Part shown: positions 17,434-26,943 of the stretch, piece after piece
Position numbering within the stretch: the stretch's first letter is position 1
How the letters are laid out: every line of letters starts with the position of its first letter
Source: Flavobacteriaceae bacterium PS02338
Lineage (GTDB): Bacteria > Bacteroidota > Bacteroidia > Sphingobacteriales > Sphingobacteriaceae
Direction: 5' to 3'
DNA: 64,000 nucleotides
Assembly (NCBI GenBank): GCA_029959615.1
Contig: JASCOD010000001.1
Location: forward strand, 1,240,001 to 1,304,000
Made by a program: the position numbers and the translations under genes
Notes under the pieces: model-generated
Database searches by the model: none
Told to the model about the DNA's origin: nothing
Seen by the model: only the letters and a program-made list of their open reading frames with translations

Positions 17434-18536
17434 TGAAAATCCCTTATCTATCATTTAACTATCAGCATAGTTTAATGAAATCTGAGCTTAAAGACGCCTG
17501 TGATAGCATTATTGAATCCGGATGGTTTATAATGGGCGAAGCGCTAAAAAAGTTTGAACAAGAATATGCCCAATTAAGTAATACAAGCGATGCTGTTGGT
17601 GTAGCAAATGGATTAGATGCACTTATTATTTCGCTCAAAACACTAGGTATCAAAGAAGGCGACGAAATAATTGTTCCTTCAAATACATATATAGCCTCTT
17701 GGCTTGCTGTTTCTGCAGTTGGCGCTATACCAATACCGGTAGAGCCAAATATTAAGACTTATAATTTAGATGTAGATAGAATCGAAGAAAAAATATCATC
17801 ACGTACAAAAGCAATAATGCCAGTTCACTTATATGGATTACCATGCGAGATGGATAGAATCATGGAGATTGCAAAAAAACATAATTTATTTGTTGTGGAG
17901 GACAATGCACAGGCGCATTTAGCAACTTATAACGGAAAAATTACAGGCTCTTTTGGCAATTTAAACGCCACAAGTTTTTATCCAGGAAAAAACCTTGGTG
18001 CGCTGGGAGATGCAGGAGCTATAACTGGAAATGATACAGAATTAATTGAGAAAGTAAGAATTCTGAGAAACTACGGTTCTGAGAAGAAATACTATAACAT
18101 GGTAAAAGGGGTGAATTCTAGGCTTGATGAAATGCAAGCAGCGATACTAAGTGTTAAGCTCAACTATATTGCTCAATTGACTAATGAGAGAAAGGTAATT
18201 GCAAGGAAATATGATAAAGAGTTATCCGATATTGAAGGATTAACTTTGCCCATCATAAATGACGGTGCAACCCATGTGTATCACATTTATTTAGTTAGAA
18301 CACCAAAACGTGATGAATTAATGAAACATCTAATTAATTTGGGTGTATATCCTTTCATTCACTATCCATTACCTCCACATTTACAAGAAGCATACGCTGA
18401 ATTTGGCTATAAAAAGGGGGACTTTCCAATCGCAGAAGAAATTGCAGACACCTGTTTAAGTATTCCTTTATATCCTGGATTAACCGATGCAGAAACAACT
18501 TATGTGGTTGAGTCTATCAAATCATTTTTTGAATAA
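17433..18536 (+). CDS. fdtB: dTDP-3-keto-6-deoxyhexose 3-aminotransferase (FdtB/QdtB-like)
   Basis: The 367-residue DegT/DnrJ/EryC1/StrS aminotransferase has its PLP lysine in [15 protein letters not shown], the stacking segment [11 protein letters not shown] and the family's [14 protein letters not shown]. Coupled to the ketoisomerase gene (TAATG), it should make dTDP-3-amino-3,6-dideoxyhexose, the precursor of Fuc3NAc or Qui3NAc. The third enzyme of that pathway, an N-acetyltransferase (FdtC/QdtC), is not adjacent. The hexapeptide protein at 8630 or the GNAT at 20749 could supply it, which is speculation. Confidence 0.84.
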   Translation: MKIPYLSFNYQHSLMKSELKDACDSIIESGWFIMGEALKKFEQEYAQLSNTSDAVGVANGLDALIISLKTLGIKEGDEIIVPSNTYIASWLAVSAVGAIPIPVEPNIKTYNLDVDRIEEKISSRTKAIMPVHLYGLPCEMDRIMEIAKKHNLFVVEDNAQAHLATYNGKITGSFGNLNATSFYPGKNLGALGDAGAITGNDTELIEKVRILRNYGSEKKYYNMVKGVNSRLDEMQAAILSVKLNYIAQLTNERKVIARKYDKELSDIEGLTLPIINDGATHVYHIYLVRTPKRDELMKHLINLGVYPFIHYPLPPHLQEAYAEFGYKKGDFPIAEEIADTCLSIPLYPGLTDAETTYVVESIKSFFE

Positions 18537-18542
18537 GCTTAA

Positions 18543-19547
18543 ATGAGGTATTATTGTACATTATTCGATGTAAATTATTTGCCTAATTTTTTGGTGCTAT
18601 ATAATTCATTGATTTCCTCTAACAAGGATATAAAGATCTATGCGTTTTGTATGGATCTTAAATCATTCCACTATTTATCATCTCATGAAGATGCTATTGT
18701 AGGAAACATCAGTTGTGTTAATTTAGCAACGTTGATGGAGGAGTTTCCTGAACTAAAAATTATAAGAGAGCAGCGCTCGATAGTCGAATTTTATTTTACA
18801 TGTAGTTCGTTTATCTGTAGCTATGTTTTTAACAAAGAAGAATATTGTTCGCATGTTACTTACTTAGATGCAGATCTTTTATTTTTTGACTCGCCAGAGA
18901 AGATATTCACTGAAATAGGAAATGCCTCAGTTGGAATTATTGGGCATAAATTTTATGGATGGGGCAAAAGATTTGAAAAATATGGACATTATAATGTTGG
19001 TTGGGTTACATTTAAAAATGATGCTGATGGTCGGAATTGTTTAAGATCTTGGAAAGAAGATTGTGCCGAATGGTGTTTCGATTACTATGATGAGAAAAAC
19101 GCAAGGTTTGGCGATCAAAAATACCTTGATAAATGGCAAAGTAATTTTAACGGGGTAAAGGTTATCCAACAAAAAGGAGCTAATCTAGCTCCTTGGAATG
19201 CGGGACAGTATAGCATTACTTTTAAACAAGGCAAGCTATTTGTAGATGAAGATCCTTTGGTTTTTTATCATTTTGCAAGTTTCAAAAAAGTGACTACAAC
19301 TGCATATACAACTAATCTAAGTCTTTATTTATCACGCCCAAGTACTATACTTAAAAGAGATATTTATAAATTTTATTTAGATCAAGTTGCAGATAGTACT
19401 AAAATAGTAAGTAGTTCATTATTAGATCAGCCCGAATTAATGAAAAAAAATAGAACAGCGGTGCATCAAACAAATTTTAAGCAAAAAATTACTAAGCAGA
19501 TAACTTCTTTAATAAGATGGTACCTTAATGATTATGTCTATAAGTAA
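18543..19547 (+). CDS. GT-A fold glycosyltransferase-like protein (GT8-like)
   Basis: The 334-residue protein starts with YYCTLFDVNYLPNFLVLYNS, typical of GT-A nucleotide-sugar transferases that read out over a beta strand. It has a DxD motif, TYLDADLLFF (about residues 107-116), to bind the metal and donor. A conserved GHYNVGWVTFKN and FGDQKYLDKW follow. These are the features of GT8/GT77-like 'nucleotide-diphospho-sugar transferase' proteins. It lies directly after the FdtB-like gene, so it may transfer that 3-amino-sugar; this is inference from order only. No membrane anchor is seen. Confidence 0.76.
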   Translation: MRYYCTLFDVNYLPNFLVLYNSLISSNKDIKIYAFCMDLKSFHYLSSHEDAIVGNISCVNLATLMEEFPELKIIREQRSIVEFYFTCSSFICSYVFNKEEYCSHVTYLDADLLFFDSPEKIFTEIGNASVGIIGHKFYGWGKRFEKYGHYNVGWVTFKNDADGRNCLRSWKEDCAEWCFDYYDEKNARFGDQKYLDKWQSNFNGVKVIQQKGANLAPWNAGQYSITFKQGKLFVDEDPLVFYHFASFKKVTTTAYTTNLSLYLSRPSTILKRDIYKFYLDQVADSTKIVSSSLLDQPELMKKNRTAVHQTNFKQKITKQITSLIRWYLNDYVYK

Positions 19548-19553
19548 TCATTG

Positions 19554-20762
19554 ATGAAAGTTCTAATTGTTTCTTGTGTCTATCCTCCAGAACCCATTGT
19601 GTCGGCACAAATTGGAGAAGCACTTGCCACCACTCTAGCAATGCAAGGCAATGAGGTTGATGTAATTGCTCCCTTTCCGTCAAGGCCAGAAGGATTTCGG
19701 TTTGAGGCTTCATTGAGCAAAAAAAACAAAGCTGAAGTAAATCGACCATTTAAAAATCTAACTATAAATAGATTACCATCATTTGTTTATCCGAAATCAA
19801 ATCCAATAGGACGATTGTTAGAAGGACTATCTTTCGGATGGAAAACCTATCGATATATCGTTGATAACGCTTCTAATATCGATAAGGTGTATATGAACAC
19901 TTGGCCTCTATTTGGCCAGCTGGGTGTTGCAAAGGCTTGTCGCAAAAAGGGTATTTCTTATGTGGTTCATATTCAAGATGTATATCCAGAATCGTTGACT
20001 AAAAAACTACCTAGCTTTTTAAGTAGGATCGTATTTTCACTCCTCTATCCAATTGAAAAATATATCACATTTGGCGCTGCTCGTATTATTGTTATATCAA
20101 GTAAAATGAAACAACATATTGCAGCTACCCGGCATATTGCATCAAATCGTATAGATGTTGTGTTAAACTGGCAAGATGAAAAGGGTTTCGAAGCCTTTAA
20201 GAATATTTATCCAACTAACGTAGAACCTATTTTTATGTATTTGGGTAATATTGGTCCTGTTGCAGGTTTATCAACAGTAATCAAAGCTTTTATTACAGCA
20301 AATGTAAAAGCTAAATTAGTGCTGGCAGGGAGCGGCTCTAGAAAGGAAAGCTGTATGGCTCTTGCTCAAGGTCACCCCGCTATCGAATTTTGGGATGTTC
20401 CCACAGGTGCGGTTGCTGAAACTCAAGCAAAATCAAGTGTACTTATTTTACCAATTATCAAAGGTGCCGCAAGTAGCTCTATTCCATCTAAATTACCTGC
20501 TTACATGTTTTCATCTCGTCCTATTATTGTATTAGCCGATGAGGATAGCGACACTTCGAATGCTGTAATATCTGCTAATTGTGGCTGGGCTGGAGCTGCA
20601 GAAGATGAACAATGGTTAATAGAAACATTTAGAGAGGTAGCAAATATTCCTGATGAAGAGCTAAGATTGCTTGGAGTAAATGGTTATGCTTATGGGGTAA
20701 AAAACTTTAGTAAAGAAATTAACCTAACTAAACTAACCTCTATTATTAATGAAGTACAATAA
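19554..20762 (+). CDS. Glycosyltransferase family 4, WbuB-like
   Basis: The 402-residue GT4 protein begins VLIVSCVYPPEPIVSAQIGE. It contains HIQDVYPESL, IIVISSKMKQHI, VVLNWQDEKGF, MYLGNIGPVAGLSTVIKAF and a donor-site region SSIPSKLPAYMFSSRPIIVL. This set resembles WbuB-type transferases, several of which add N-acetyl-fucosamine-like sugars to a first amino-sugar. Here it precedes the initiating-sugar genes, so it may add the second sugar of the repeat unit. ATG 19554 was taken over TTG 19551. The last 14 bases overlap the GNAT gene. Confidence 0.84.
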   Translation: MKVLIVSCVYPPEPIVSAQIGEALATTLAMQGNEVDVIAPFPSRPEGFRFEASLSKKNKAEVNRPFKNLTINRLPSFVYPKSNPIGRLLEGLSFGWKTYRYIVDNASNIDKVYMNTWPLFGQLGVAKACRKKGISYVVHIQDVYPESLTKKLPSFLSRIVFSLLYPIEKYITFGAARIIVISSKMKQHIAATRHIASNRIDVVLNWQDEKGFEAFKNIYPTNVEPIFMYLGNIGPVAGLSTVIKAFITANVKAKLVLAGSGSRKESCMALAQGHPAIEFWDVPTGAVAETQAKSSVLILPIIKGAASSSIPSKLPAYMFSSRPIIVLADEDSDTSNAVISANCGWAGAAEDEQWLIETFREVANIPDEELRLLGVNGYAYGVKNFSKEINLTKLTSIINEVQ

Positions 20763-21351
20763 TATCGAAATCAGACCTGTGTATTTTGATGATGCTGCGA
20801 AAATTGCGACATTGCATCATACTGCTTTCAAAGATTTTTTTCTAACATCGCTAGGGAAAAGTTTTTTGAAAACATTTTATGAGAGCGTTCTAAGTCATCC
20901 AAATGGACTTGGTTGCGGAGCTTTCATTGAAACAGAACTTATTGGTTTTGCAATTGGTACCAAATCAAATACAGGTTTTTACAAATCTATAGTAAGTAGA
21001 AATGGGCCTGCGTTAATGTTCAATGCCTTTTGGAACTTGCTATTGAATCCTTTTAAATTAAAACGTTTAATACAGTCTTTCCTAACATCTGGTGATTTGG
21101 GATATAAGGGAATTCCTGTACTTTTATCTATTTGTGTCTCAAATCAATCAGAATCGAAGGGAATAGGTAAACAACTATTAGCTGCCTTTGAGGATGAATT
21201 AAAACTAAATAAGTTTAAAGAACTGATTTTGACCACTGATAACAAAAATAATGACTATGTAAACCAATTTTACCTTAGAAATCATTTTGTTAAAGTTCAG
21301 TCTTTTTTTCAAGGTAAAAGAGAAATGAATTTATACCACAAAAAAATATAA
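20749..21351 (+). CDS. GNAT-family N-acetyltransferase
   Basis: The 200-residue protein has the GNAT fold order: IEIRPVYFDDAAKIATLH at the start, FAIGTKSNTGFYK, then the acetyl-CoA binding segment LSICVSNQSESKGIGKQL (motif A, about residues 125-142). A C-terminal YLRNHFVKVQSFFQG follows. It overlaps the upstream GT gene and is followed 8 bases later by a sugar aminotransferase, so the simple reading is N-acylation of the amino group that the neighbour installs. Typical bacillosamine loci use a hexapeptide PglD instead, so a GNAT here is a small oddity. Substrate is inferred from position. Confidence 0.77.
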   Translation: MKYNNIEIRPVYFDDAAKIATLHHTAFKDFFLTSLGKSFLKTFYESVLSHPNGLGCGAFIETELIGFAIGTKSNTGFYKSIVSRNGPALMFNAFWNLLLNPFKLKRLIQSFLTSGDLGYKGIPVLLSICVSNQSESKGIGKQLLAAFEDELKLNKFKELILTTDNKNNDYVNQFYLRNHFVKVQSFFQGKREMNLYHKKI

Positions 21352-21359
21352 TATACCAC

Positions 21360-22583
21360 ATGAATATTCCTTTTTCTCCACCATTTATAGATCAAGATAC
21401 CATTAATGAAGTGGTGGATACACTTCAGTCAGGTTGGATAACAACAGGACCCAAAGTAAAAGCACTAGAAGCTGAAGTCGTTAAATTAACCAGCTGTCCT
21501 CAAGCATTATGTGTAAACTCTTGGACGTCTGGAGCAATGCTTGTATTAAAATGGTTTGGTATTGGTCCTGGAGACGAGGTAATCGTACCAGCTTATACTT
21601 ATTCAGCCACAGCATTAAGTATAATCCACTGCGGTGCAAAGCCAATAATGGTAGATGTTAGAGAAGATTTTACAATAGATCCAGCAAAAATAGAAGAAGC
21701 GATAACTAGTCGTACAAAAGTAATTATGCCAGTAGATATTGCAGGATTAATGTGTGACTATACAGCTATCAATGAACTCGTTTCTTCACAAAAAAATAAA
21801 AAACTATTTATAGCAGAAACAGAAAAACAAAAGCAATTGGGGCGTATATTAGTTTTGTCGGACGCGGCACATTCGGTGGGAGCTAGCTTTGATGGGAAGG
21901 TCGCAGGTTCTGTTACGGATATTACCATTTTTTCATTCCATGCTGTTAAAAATATCACTACTGCTGAAGGTGGTGTAATCTGTATTAATTTACCAACACC
22001 CTTTAATAACGAAGAAGAGTATAAACTAATGAGGTTATGGACCCTCAATGGTCAAACGAAAGATGCCTTCACAAAGTCGCAATCTGGAGGATGGAAATAC
22101 GATATTTTATTTGCAGGCCTGAAAGTAAACATGCCGGATTTATGTGCTGCGGTAGGCCTTTCCCAAATAAAGAAATACAACAATGAATTATTGAAGAAAA
22201 GAGAGGCAATAGCAATACAATATCATTCGTTTTTCCAAGAATTTGAATGGGCTCAACTTCCGTTAATGAACGATGAAAAAAGGAAATCCTGTTTTCACCT
22301 ATATCCGTTAAGAATAAAAGGAATTTCTGAAATACAAAGAGACAATATGATAGATATAATATCTAAGCTTGGCGTTTCAGTAAACGTACACTTTATTCCT
22401 ATGCCCTTACTTACACTATTTAAAGATATGGGTTATCATATTGCCGACTATCCAATAGCGTTAGATAATTATTCTAGAGAAATATCATTGCCAATTTATC
22501 CACAGTTGATGAATGAGGAAGTGAAGTATGTATGTGAATCAATCAAAGAAGCATATTTACAAGTTTTGAATGCTAATGATTAG
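21360..22583 (+). CDS. UDP-4-keto-sugar aminotransferase, DegT/DnrJ/EryC1/StrS family (PglE-like)
   Basis: The 407-residue PLP aminotransferase starts IPFSPPFIDQDTINEVVDTL and has GWITTGPKVKALE as in 4-aminotransferases of the PglE/ArnB class. The PLP lysine lies in FSFHAVKNITTAEGG, and LSDAAHSVGASF stacks the cofactor. An insert of about 20 charged residues (SSQKNKKLF region) makes it longer than PglE. The dehydratase two genes downstream would give the UDP-4-keto-6-deoxy sugar and this enzyme would aminate C4. Its end overlaps the phosphoglycosyl transferase start by 14 bases, a strong link between making and loading the first sugar. Confidence 0.83.
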   Translation: MNIPFSPPFIDQDTINEVVDTLQSGWITTGPKVKALEAEVVKLTSCPQALCVNSWTSGAMLVLKWFGIGPGDEVIVPAYTYSATALSIIHCGAKPIMVDVREDFTIDPAKIEEAITSRTKVIMPVDIAGLMCDYTAINELVSSQKNKKLFIAETEKQKQLGRILVLSDAAHSVGASFDGKVAGSVTDITIFSFHAVKNITTAEGGVICINLPTPFNNEEEYKLMRLWTLNGQTKDAFTKSQSGGWKYDILFAGLKVNMPDLCAAVGLSQIKKYNNELLKKREAIAIQYHSFFQEFEWAQLPLMNDEKRKSCFHLYPLRIKGISEIQRDNMIDIISKLGVSVNVHFIPMPLLTLFKDMGYHIADYPIALDNYSREISLPIYPQLMNEEVKYVCESIKEAYLQVLNAND

Positions 22584-23163
22584 ATTTTTTGATATATTCT
22601 TGTCTGCGTTTGGTATGTTAGTTTTAAGTCCTTTTTTTATACTAATTGCGATTTTAATTAAGTTAGATTCCAGAGGCCCAATTTATTATCGACAAATAAG
22701 AGTAGGGAGAGATTTTGAAGATTTTGAAGTGCTTAAATTTAGAACAATGAAAGTGGGATCTGATAAATTTGGACTTTTAACCATAGGCGGAAAAGATTCG
22801 AGAGTAACTAAGCTCGGCTATTTTTTAAGAAGATATAAGCTAGATGAATTGCCACAGCTCCATAACGTGCTTATTGGGGATATGAGTTTGGTCGGTCCTA
22901 GGCCAGAAGTAAGAAAATATGTAGAATTATACTCAGCTTTTCAGTCAACAGTGTTGTCCGTTAGGCCAGGCATTACAGATTGGGCATCAATAAAATATAA
23001 AGATGAAAATAATATTTTAGCTAATTCAACAGATCCCGAAAAAGCCTATATTGAAATTGTACTTCCAGAAAAGATTAAGCTGAATATGGTCTATATTAAG
23101 AATAGATCGGTTTTTCACTATTTTAAAATTATTGTAGCAACGTTGGTTGGAATTATTAAATGA
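22570..23163 (+). CDS. Initiating phosphoglycosyl transferase (PglC/WcaJ C-terminal type)
   Basis: The 197-residue monotopic enzyme has one N-terminal hydrophobic re-entrant helix (FFDIFLSAFGMLVLSPFFIL). The family signatures follow: IYYRQIRVGRDF, FEVLKFRTMK, the catalytic Asp-Glu in YKLDELPQL, and GDMSLVGPRPE. It is the short form without the WcaJ N-terminal four-helix part. The family moves a sugar-1-phosphate from a UDP-sugar to undecaprenyl phosphate, starting repeat-unit assembly. The overlapping aminotransferase suggests a UDP-N-acylated 4-amino-6-deoxy sugar as donor. Start is ATG 22570 or ATG 22576, two codons apart. Confidence 0.9.
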   Translation: MLMIRFFDIFLSAFGMLVLSPFFILIAILIKLDSRGPIYYRQIRVGRDFEDFEVLKFRTMKVGSDKFGLLTIGGKDSRVTKLGYFLRRYKLDELPQLHNVLIGDMSLVGPRPEVRKYVELYSAFQSTVLSVRPGITDWASIKYKDENNILANSTDPEKAYIEIVLPEKIKLNMVYIKNRSVFHYFKIIVATLVGIIK

Positions 23164-23216
23164 TAATGAAAACAATATGTAAAAATATTGATATCTTTAG
23201 CCTAAAATAACCTGTT

Positions 23217-25157
23217 TTGTTTGGTAAAATAAATATAGTCCCTCGCTGGATCATTTTTCTTTTGGACCTAGGTATTTGTCTGGTATCCATCACTATTGCA
23301 TACTCGGTTAGAAATAATTTAGATCTGGGGAGTGTCAATATTACTGAGTTCAGTAGGAATATATTAGTGATTACGCTGATCAATATAGTTGTTTTCTTTA
23401 ACGTAAAAACCTATTCTGGTATTATTCGTTACACAAGCGCTCAAGATACCTTCAGAATTTTGTTTGCTGTACTAATTAGCAACGGTCTTTTTTCTTTCGT
23501 TAATTTTTTAGTTATTGCCCTTGGATACTCTCCATTCATCTCTAACACAATTTTAATTGTAAATCTTCTTACTTCTTTTCTTTTATTAATTTCTTATAGA
23601 GTACTGATTAAGTACTTCTTTATGTATATCAAAAACTTAAATTTAGACAAAAGAAAGGTAATTGTATACGGTGCGGGCGAAGCGGGTTTAGCTACCAAAA
23701 GGACATTTGATCATGATGGTAAAGTGAATAAAACCATTATGGCATTTGTTGATGATGATGATAGAAAAGTAGGTAAAACTATAGACGGAGTTAAGATATT
23801 AAGTGCACAAAAGTTAGAGGAACTTATTCGAGAACACGAAGTGGACGAAGTTATTTTTGCTTCCTATACTATTCCATTAGAAAGAAAAAATCAAATTGTA
23901 GATGTTTGTTTGGAACATGAGGTTACTGTACTAAATATTCCACCAACCGATGCTTGGGAAGGAGGCAAATTACAAACTGCCCAAATTCAAAATATCAATA
24001 TAGAGGATCTTTTAAACAGGAAACCAATTGAAATTGATGTTTTAGGTTTACAAAATCAACTGAAAGGCAAAAGAATTTTAATTACAGGTGCCGCCGGATC
24101 TATAGGAAGTGAGATTGTGCGTCAGTTAATGAGTTTCGAAACAGGGTTGATTATACTTTGTGATCAATCAGAAACTGCATTGCATGATATTTATCTGGAG
24201 TTAGAGGAAACACATAAGAATAATAACTTCCATGCTTTTATTGGAGATGTGAAGGATGAAAAGAGAATGATTCATCTTTTCGAGATGTATAAGCCACATT
24301 ACGTATACCATGCTGCAGCATATAAACATGTTCCTTTAATGGAAGATAATCCTTCTGAAGCAATTAAAAATAACGTTTTGGGCACTAAAATGATTGCTGA
24401 TCTGTCTGTGAGATATGGCGTGCAAAAATTTGTGATGGTTTCCACAGATAAGGCAGTTAATCCGACAAATGTGATGGGAGCTTCTAAGCGAATTGCCGAA
24501 ATTTATGTGCAGTCGCTTAATAATTCACTTACCCAAAAGAATTTTATTTTTAGCAATGGACTAAGCTATATTAATGATTTAGAAGTTAAACCCATCACTA
24601 AGTTTATTACAACCCGTTTTGGTAATGTTTTGGGCTCCAATGGATCTGTAATACCTCGTTTTAAACAGCAAATTGAAAAAGGGGGGCCTGTTACAGTAAC
24701 TCACCCAGAGATTACGAGATATTTTATGACTATTCCTGAAGCATGTAGACTAGTTCTGGAAGCTGGTTGTATGGGTAAAGGAGGAGAGATTTTTGTGTTT
24801 GATATGGGTAAGTCTGTGAAGATTGTTGAGTTGGCAAAAAAAATGATCCGTTTAGCGGGTTTAATACCTAACCAAGATATTAAAATACAATACTCAGGAC
24901 TTAGACCTGGCGAAAAGCTTTTTGAAGAATTGCTAAATGATAATGAGAATACAATGCCAACACACCATGAAAAAATCATGATTGGTAGAGTTCGAGAGTA
25001 TATTTTTGCTGAAATTGAAGAACAGATGTATTCATTATTCCAGTATGCTAAATTAAATGACGATCGTCAGGTCGTTATTATCATGAAACAAATGGTACAG
25101 GAGTTTAAAAGCAAAAACTCGGTATTTGAAGAATTAGATAGTGCCATAAATAACTAG
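23217..25157 (+). CDS. UDP-GlcNAc 4,6-dehydratase, membrane form (CapD/PglF/WbpM family)
   Basis: The 646-residue protein has four N-terminal membrane helices (residues about 10-130) and a first Rossmann fold with VYGAGEAGLATKR. The catalytic SDR domain begins GKRILITGAAGSIGSEI at about residue 282. It has the family motif STDKAVNPTNVMGASKR, in which Met replaces the usual SDR Tyr. The family makes UDP-4-keto-6-deoxy-GlcNAc, the substrate for the aminotransferase at 21360. The start is TTG: an in-frame TAA lies three codons upstream at 23208-23210 and no ATG exists before the first helix. It is 53 bp after the transferase gene. Confidence 0.9.
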   Translation: MFGKINIVPRWIIFLLDLGICLVSITIAYSVRNNLDLGSVNITEFSRNILVITLINIVVFFNVKTYSGIIRYTSAQDTFRILFAVLISNGLFSFVNFLVIALGYSPFISNTILIVNLLTSFLLLISYRVLIKYFFMYIKNLNLDKRKVIVYGAGEAGLATKRTFDHDGKVNKTIMAFVDDDDRKVGKTIDGVKILSAQKLEELIREHEVDEVIFASYTIPLERKNQIVDVCLEHEVTVLNIPPTDAWEGGKLQTAQIQNINIEDLLNRKPIEIDVLGLQNQLKGKRILITGAAGSIGSEIVRQLMSFETGLIILCDQSETALHDIYLELEETHKNNNFHAFIGDVKDEKRMIHLFEMYKPHYVYHAAAYKHVPLMEDNPSEAIKNNVLGTKMIADLSVRYGVQKFVMVSTDKAVNPTNVMGASKRIAEIYVQSLNNSLTQKNFIFSNGLSYINDLEVKPITKFITTRFGNVLGSNGSVIPRFKQQIEKGGPVTVTHPEITRYFMTIPEACRLVLEAGCMGKGGEIFVFDMGKSVKIVELAKKMIRLAGLIPNQDIKIQYSGLRPGEKLFEELLNDNENTMPTHHEKIMIGRVREYIFAEIEEQMYSLFQYAKLNDDRQVVIIMKQMVQEFKSKNSVFEELDSAINN

Positions 25158-25167
25158 TATTTTTTAA

Positions 25168-26790
25168 ATGAATAAATATGTTTTAATGGCCACATTTTTG
25201 GCCTTTTTTGTTTTTAAGACAAATGCGCAGGATACTAATCCAACTGCAAACCAAAATATCCTTCATGATTATCAGTTTTATCAAAAAATAAATAAATCTG
25301 TCTATGATACGAAAGGTAAATTCCATTCGTCGATTAGAGGTTTTTATGCTGATGATAGTAGACTGAAGTCTAGTTATGACTCGCTGATGAATTACGGAAC
25401 GGATAGCTTGAATAGAAGAAGCTGGGTACATCGCAAATTATTTCAAGAGCATTTGATACAATTCAAAAATGAAGAATATAGTATTTATGCGGATTTTTTA
25501 GCAGATTTTCAAATAGGTAAAGATTTCAAAGGAGATAGAAGTACTTGGTTAAATACTCGTGGCTTTCAAGTAGGCGGAAATGTGGGAGAGAAATTCTCGT
25601 TCTATCTTAATGGATTTGAAAACCAAGGCAAGTTTGCTAGCTATGTAAATGATTATATAGTAAGTAACCAGGTAGTACCTGGTCAAGGTTATGGTAAATT
25701 AGCCACAGACAATCAAGATTGGGCTTATGTTACCGCTTTACTTTCGTATACACCTAATAAGTATTTGAATTTTGCATTGGGATACGATAAGAATTTTATA
25801 GGCGATGGCTATCGTTCTATACTCCTTTCTGATGTTTCGTCTAATTACTCTTTTTTTAGGATGAGAGCCAGTTTGGGAAGTTTGCAATACCAAACCATTT
25901 ATGCTTATATGATAGATCCAGGCGCACCTAAACTGACCAATGATAGAAGGTTAGGCGACAGAGGCAAGTGGATGGCTGCACACTACTTAGATTGGAATGC
26001 GACGAATAGATTATCTATCGGTTTTTTCCAAGCAGTTACTTGGGCCGATGCTGAGGTAGAAGGTAAGAGAGGATTTGATTTTAATTACATCCATCCTTTT
26101 ATTTTCTTAAGACCCGTAGAAAATACCAATACAACGTCTCCAGATAAAATGAGAATGGGGATAAGCGTAAAATACGAAGTGTTAGAAAAAACTGCGCTTT
26201 ACGGTCAGTTTATGTTTGATGAGTTTACCGCAAAAGAGTTCTTTAAAGGTGACGGTTATTGGGCTAATAAATGGGCTATTCAGTTAGGTTTGAGAGGTTC
26301 CGATTTGTTCAAAGTGCAACGTTTAAATTATTTGGCAGAATTTAATACAGCTCGCCCTTATACGTATGCACATTTTGATAGGCTTTCTAATTATTCTAAC
26401 TATAATCAGCCTTTGGCGCATCCTTTTGGAGCAAATTTCAGAGAGTTTTTGGGCTTGCTGAATTATAGTGTAAAGAAATTTGACTTTCAAGCGCAAGGAC
26501 TGTACGCAGCTTATGGTTTAGATCCGGCTGGTACAAATTATGGTAAAGATATTTTCAAAAGTTATAATACTAGAGCGGTGCAGTATGGTAGTCATGTAGG
26601 CCAGGGATTGTTGACTGAGTTATATATGGTTCAGGGTAAGGTTGCCTATTTGCTAAACCCTAAATATAATTTAAGATTAGAATTGGGAGGTCTGTACAGA
26701 CAAGAGAAAAATAGCTTAGTGACAAATAACACTGCTATGGTGACCTTTGGATTGAGAAGTACCTTTAGAAATTTGTATTACGATTTTTAA
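25168..26790 (+). CDS. Capsule assembly Wzi family outer-membrane protein
   Basis: The 540-residue protein has a signal peptide (KYVLMATFLAFFVFKTNAQ) and then alternating polar and aromatic stretches typical of an outer-membrane beta barrel. It ends in Phe (YYDF), the usual barrel-insertion signal. Internal patterns such as LNFALGYDKNFIGDGYRS and FDFNYIHPFIFLRPVE match Bacteroidota Wzi-like proteins. Wzi in E. coli is a barrel lectin that holds capsule at the cell surface. Being the last gene of the locus, before the terminator at 26912, it points to a capsule or surface-attached polysaccharide rather than only LPS O-antigen. Confidence 0.82.
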   Translation: MNKYVLMATFLAFFVFKTNAQDTNPTANQNILHDYQFYQKINKSVYDTKGKFHSSIRGFYADDSRLKSSYDSLMNYGTDSLNRRSWVHRKLFQEHLIQFKNEEYSIYADFLADFQIGKDFKGDRSTWLNTRGFQVGGNVGEKFSFYLNGFENQGKFASYVNDYIVSNQVVPGQGYGKLATDNQDWAYVTALLSYTPNKYLNFALGYDKNFIGDGYRSILLSDVSSNYSFFRMRASLGSLQYQTIYAYMIDPGAPKLTNDRRLGDRGKWMAAHYLDWNATNRLSIGFFQAVTWADAEVEGKRGFDFNYIHPFIFLRPVENTNTTSPDKMRMGISVKYEVLEKTALYGQFMFDEFTAKEFFKGDGYWANKWAIQLGLRGSDLFKVQRLNYLAEFNTARPYTYAHFDRLSNYSNYNQPLAHPFGANFREFLGLLNYSVKKFDFQAQGLYAAYGLDPAGTNYGKDIFKSYNTRAVQYGSHVGQGLLTELYMVQGKVAYLLNPKYNLRLELGGLYRQEKNSLVTNNTAMVTFGLRSTFRNLYYDF

Positions 26791-26814
26791 ACTTAAAGAT
26801 ATGTGCCATTCGTC

Positions 26815-26835
26815 ATGCTGAATTTATTTCAGCAT
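26815..26835. repeat. Short intergenic hairpin repeat (REP-like)
   Basis: An 8-bp perfect inverted repeat (atgctgaa / ttcagcat) with a 5-base loop lies in the end of the polysaccharide operon, within a longer gtcatgctgaatttatttcagcatc context. From memory, such words recur between genes in Bacteroidota genomes. It could be a weak terminator or a dispersed repeat; there is no T-run after it. Confidence 0.45.
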
Positions 26836-26911
26836 CGGTTATATTAAGGTGCTGATAATCTAACAAGTGTTGTGTTCTTAGGCTTTCAATGCAATGCTTT
26901 ATGTCTAAAAG

Positions 26912-26943
26912 AAAAGTCCCGATTTTATTAAATCGGGACTTTT
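26912..26943. terminator. Bidirectional rho-independent terminator
   Basis: A perfect 14-bp stem (26912-26925 with 26930-26943) with a TATT loop and a core gtcccgat/atcgggac is flanked by A-runs on the left and T-runs on the right. It can therefore stop transcription in both directions. It separates the converging Wzi-like gene (plus) and fcl (minus), and its right edge touches the fcl stop codon at 26944. Confidence 0.9.

Noticed and set aside
1-26790. Genomic island with integrase or insertion sequences
   Set aside because: No transposase, integrase, direct repeats or tRNA border was found in the window; AT-richness alone is common for polysaccharide loci.
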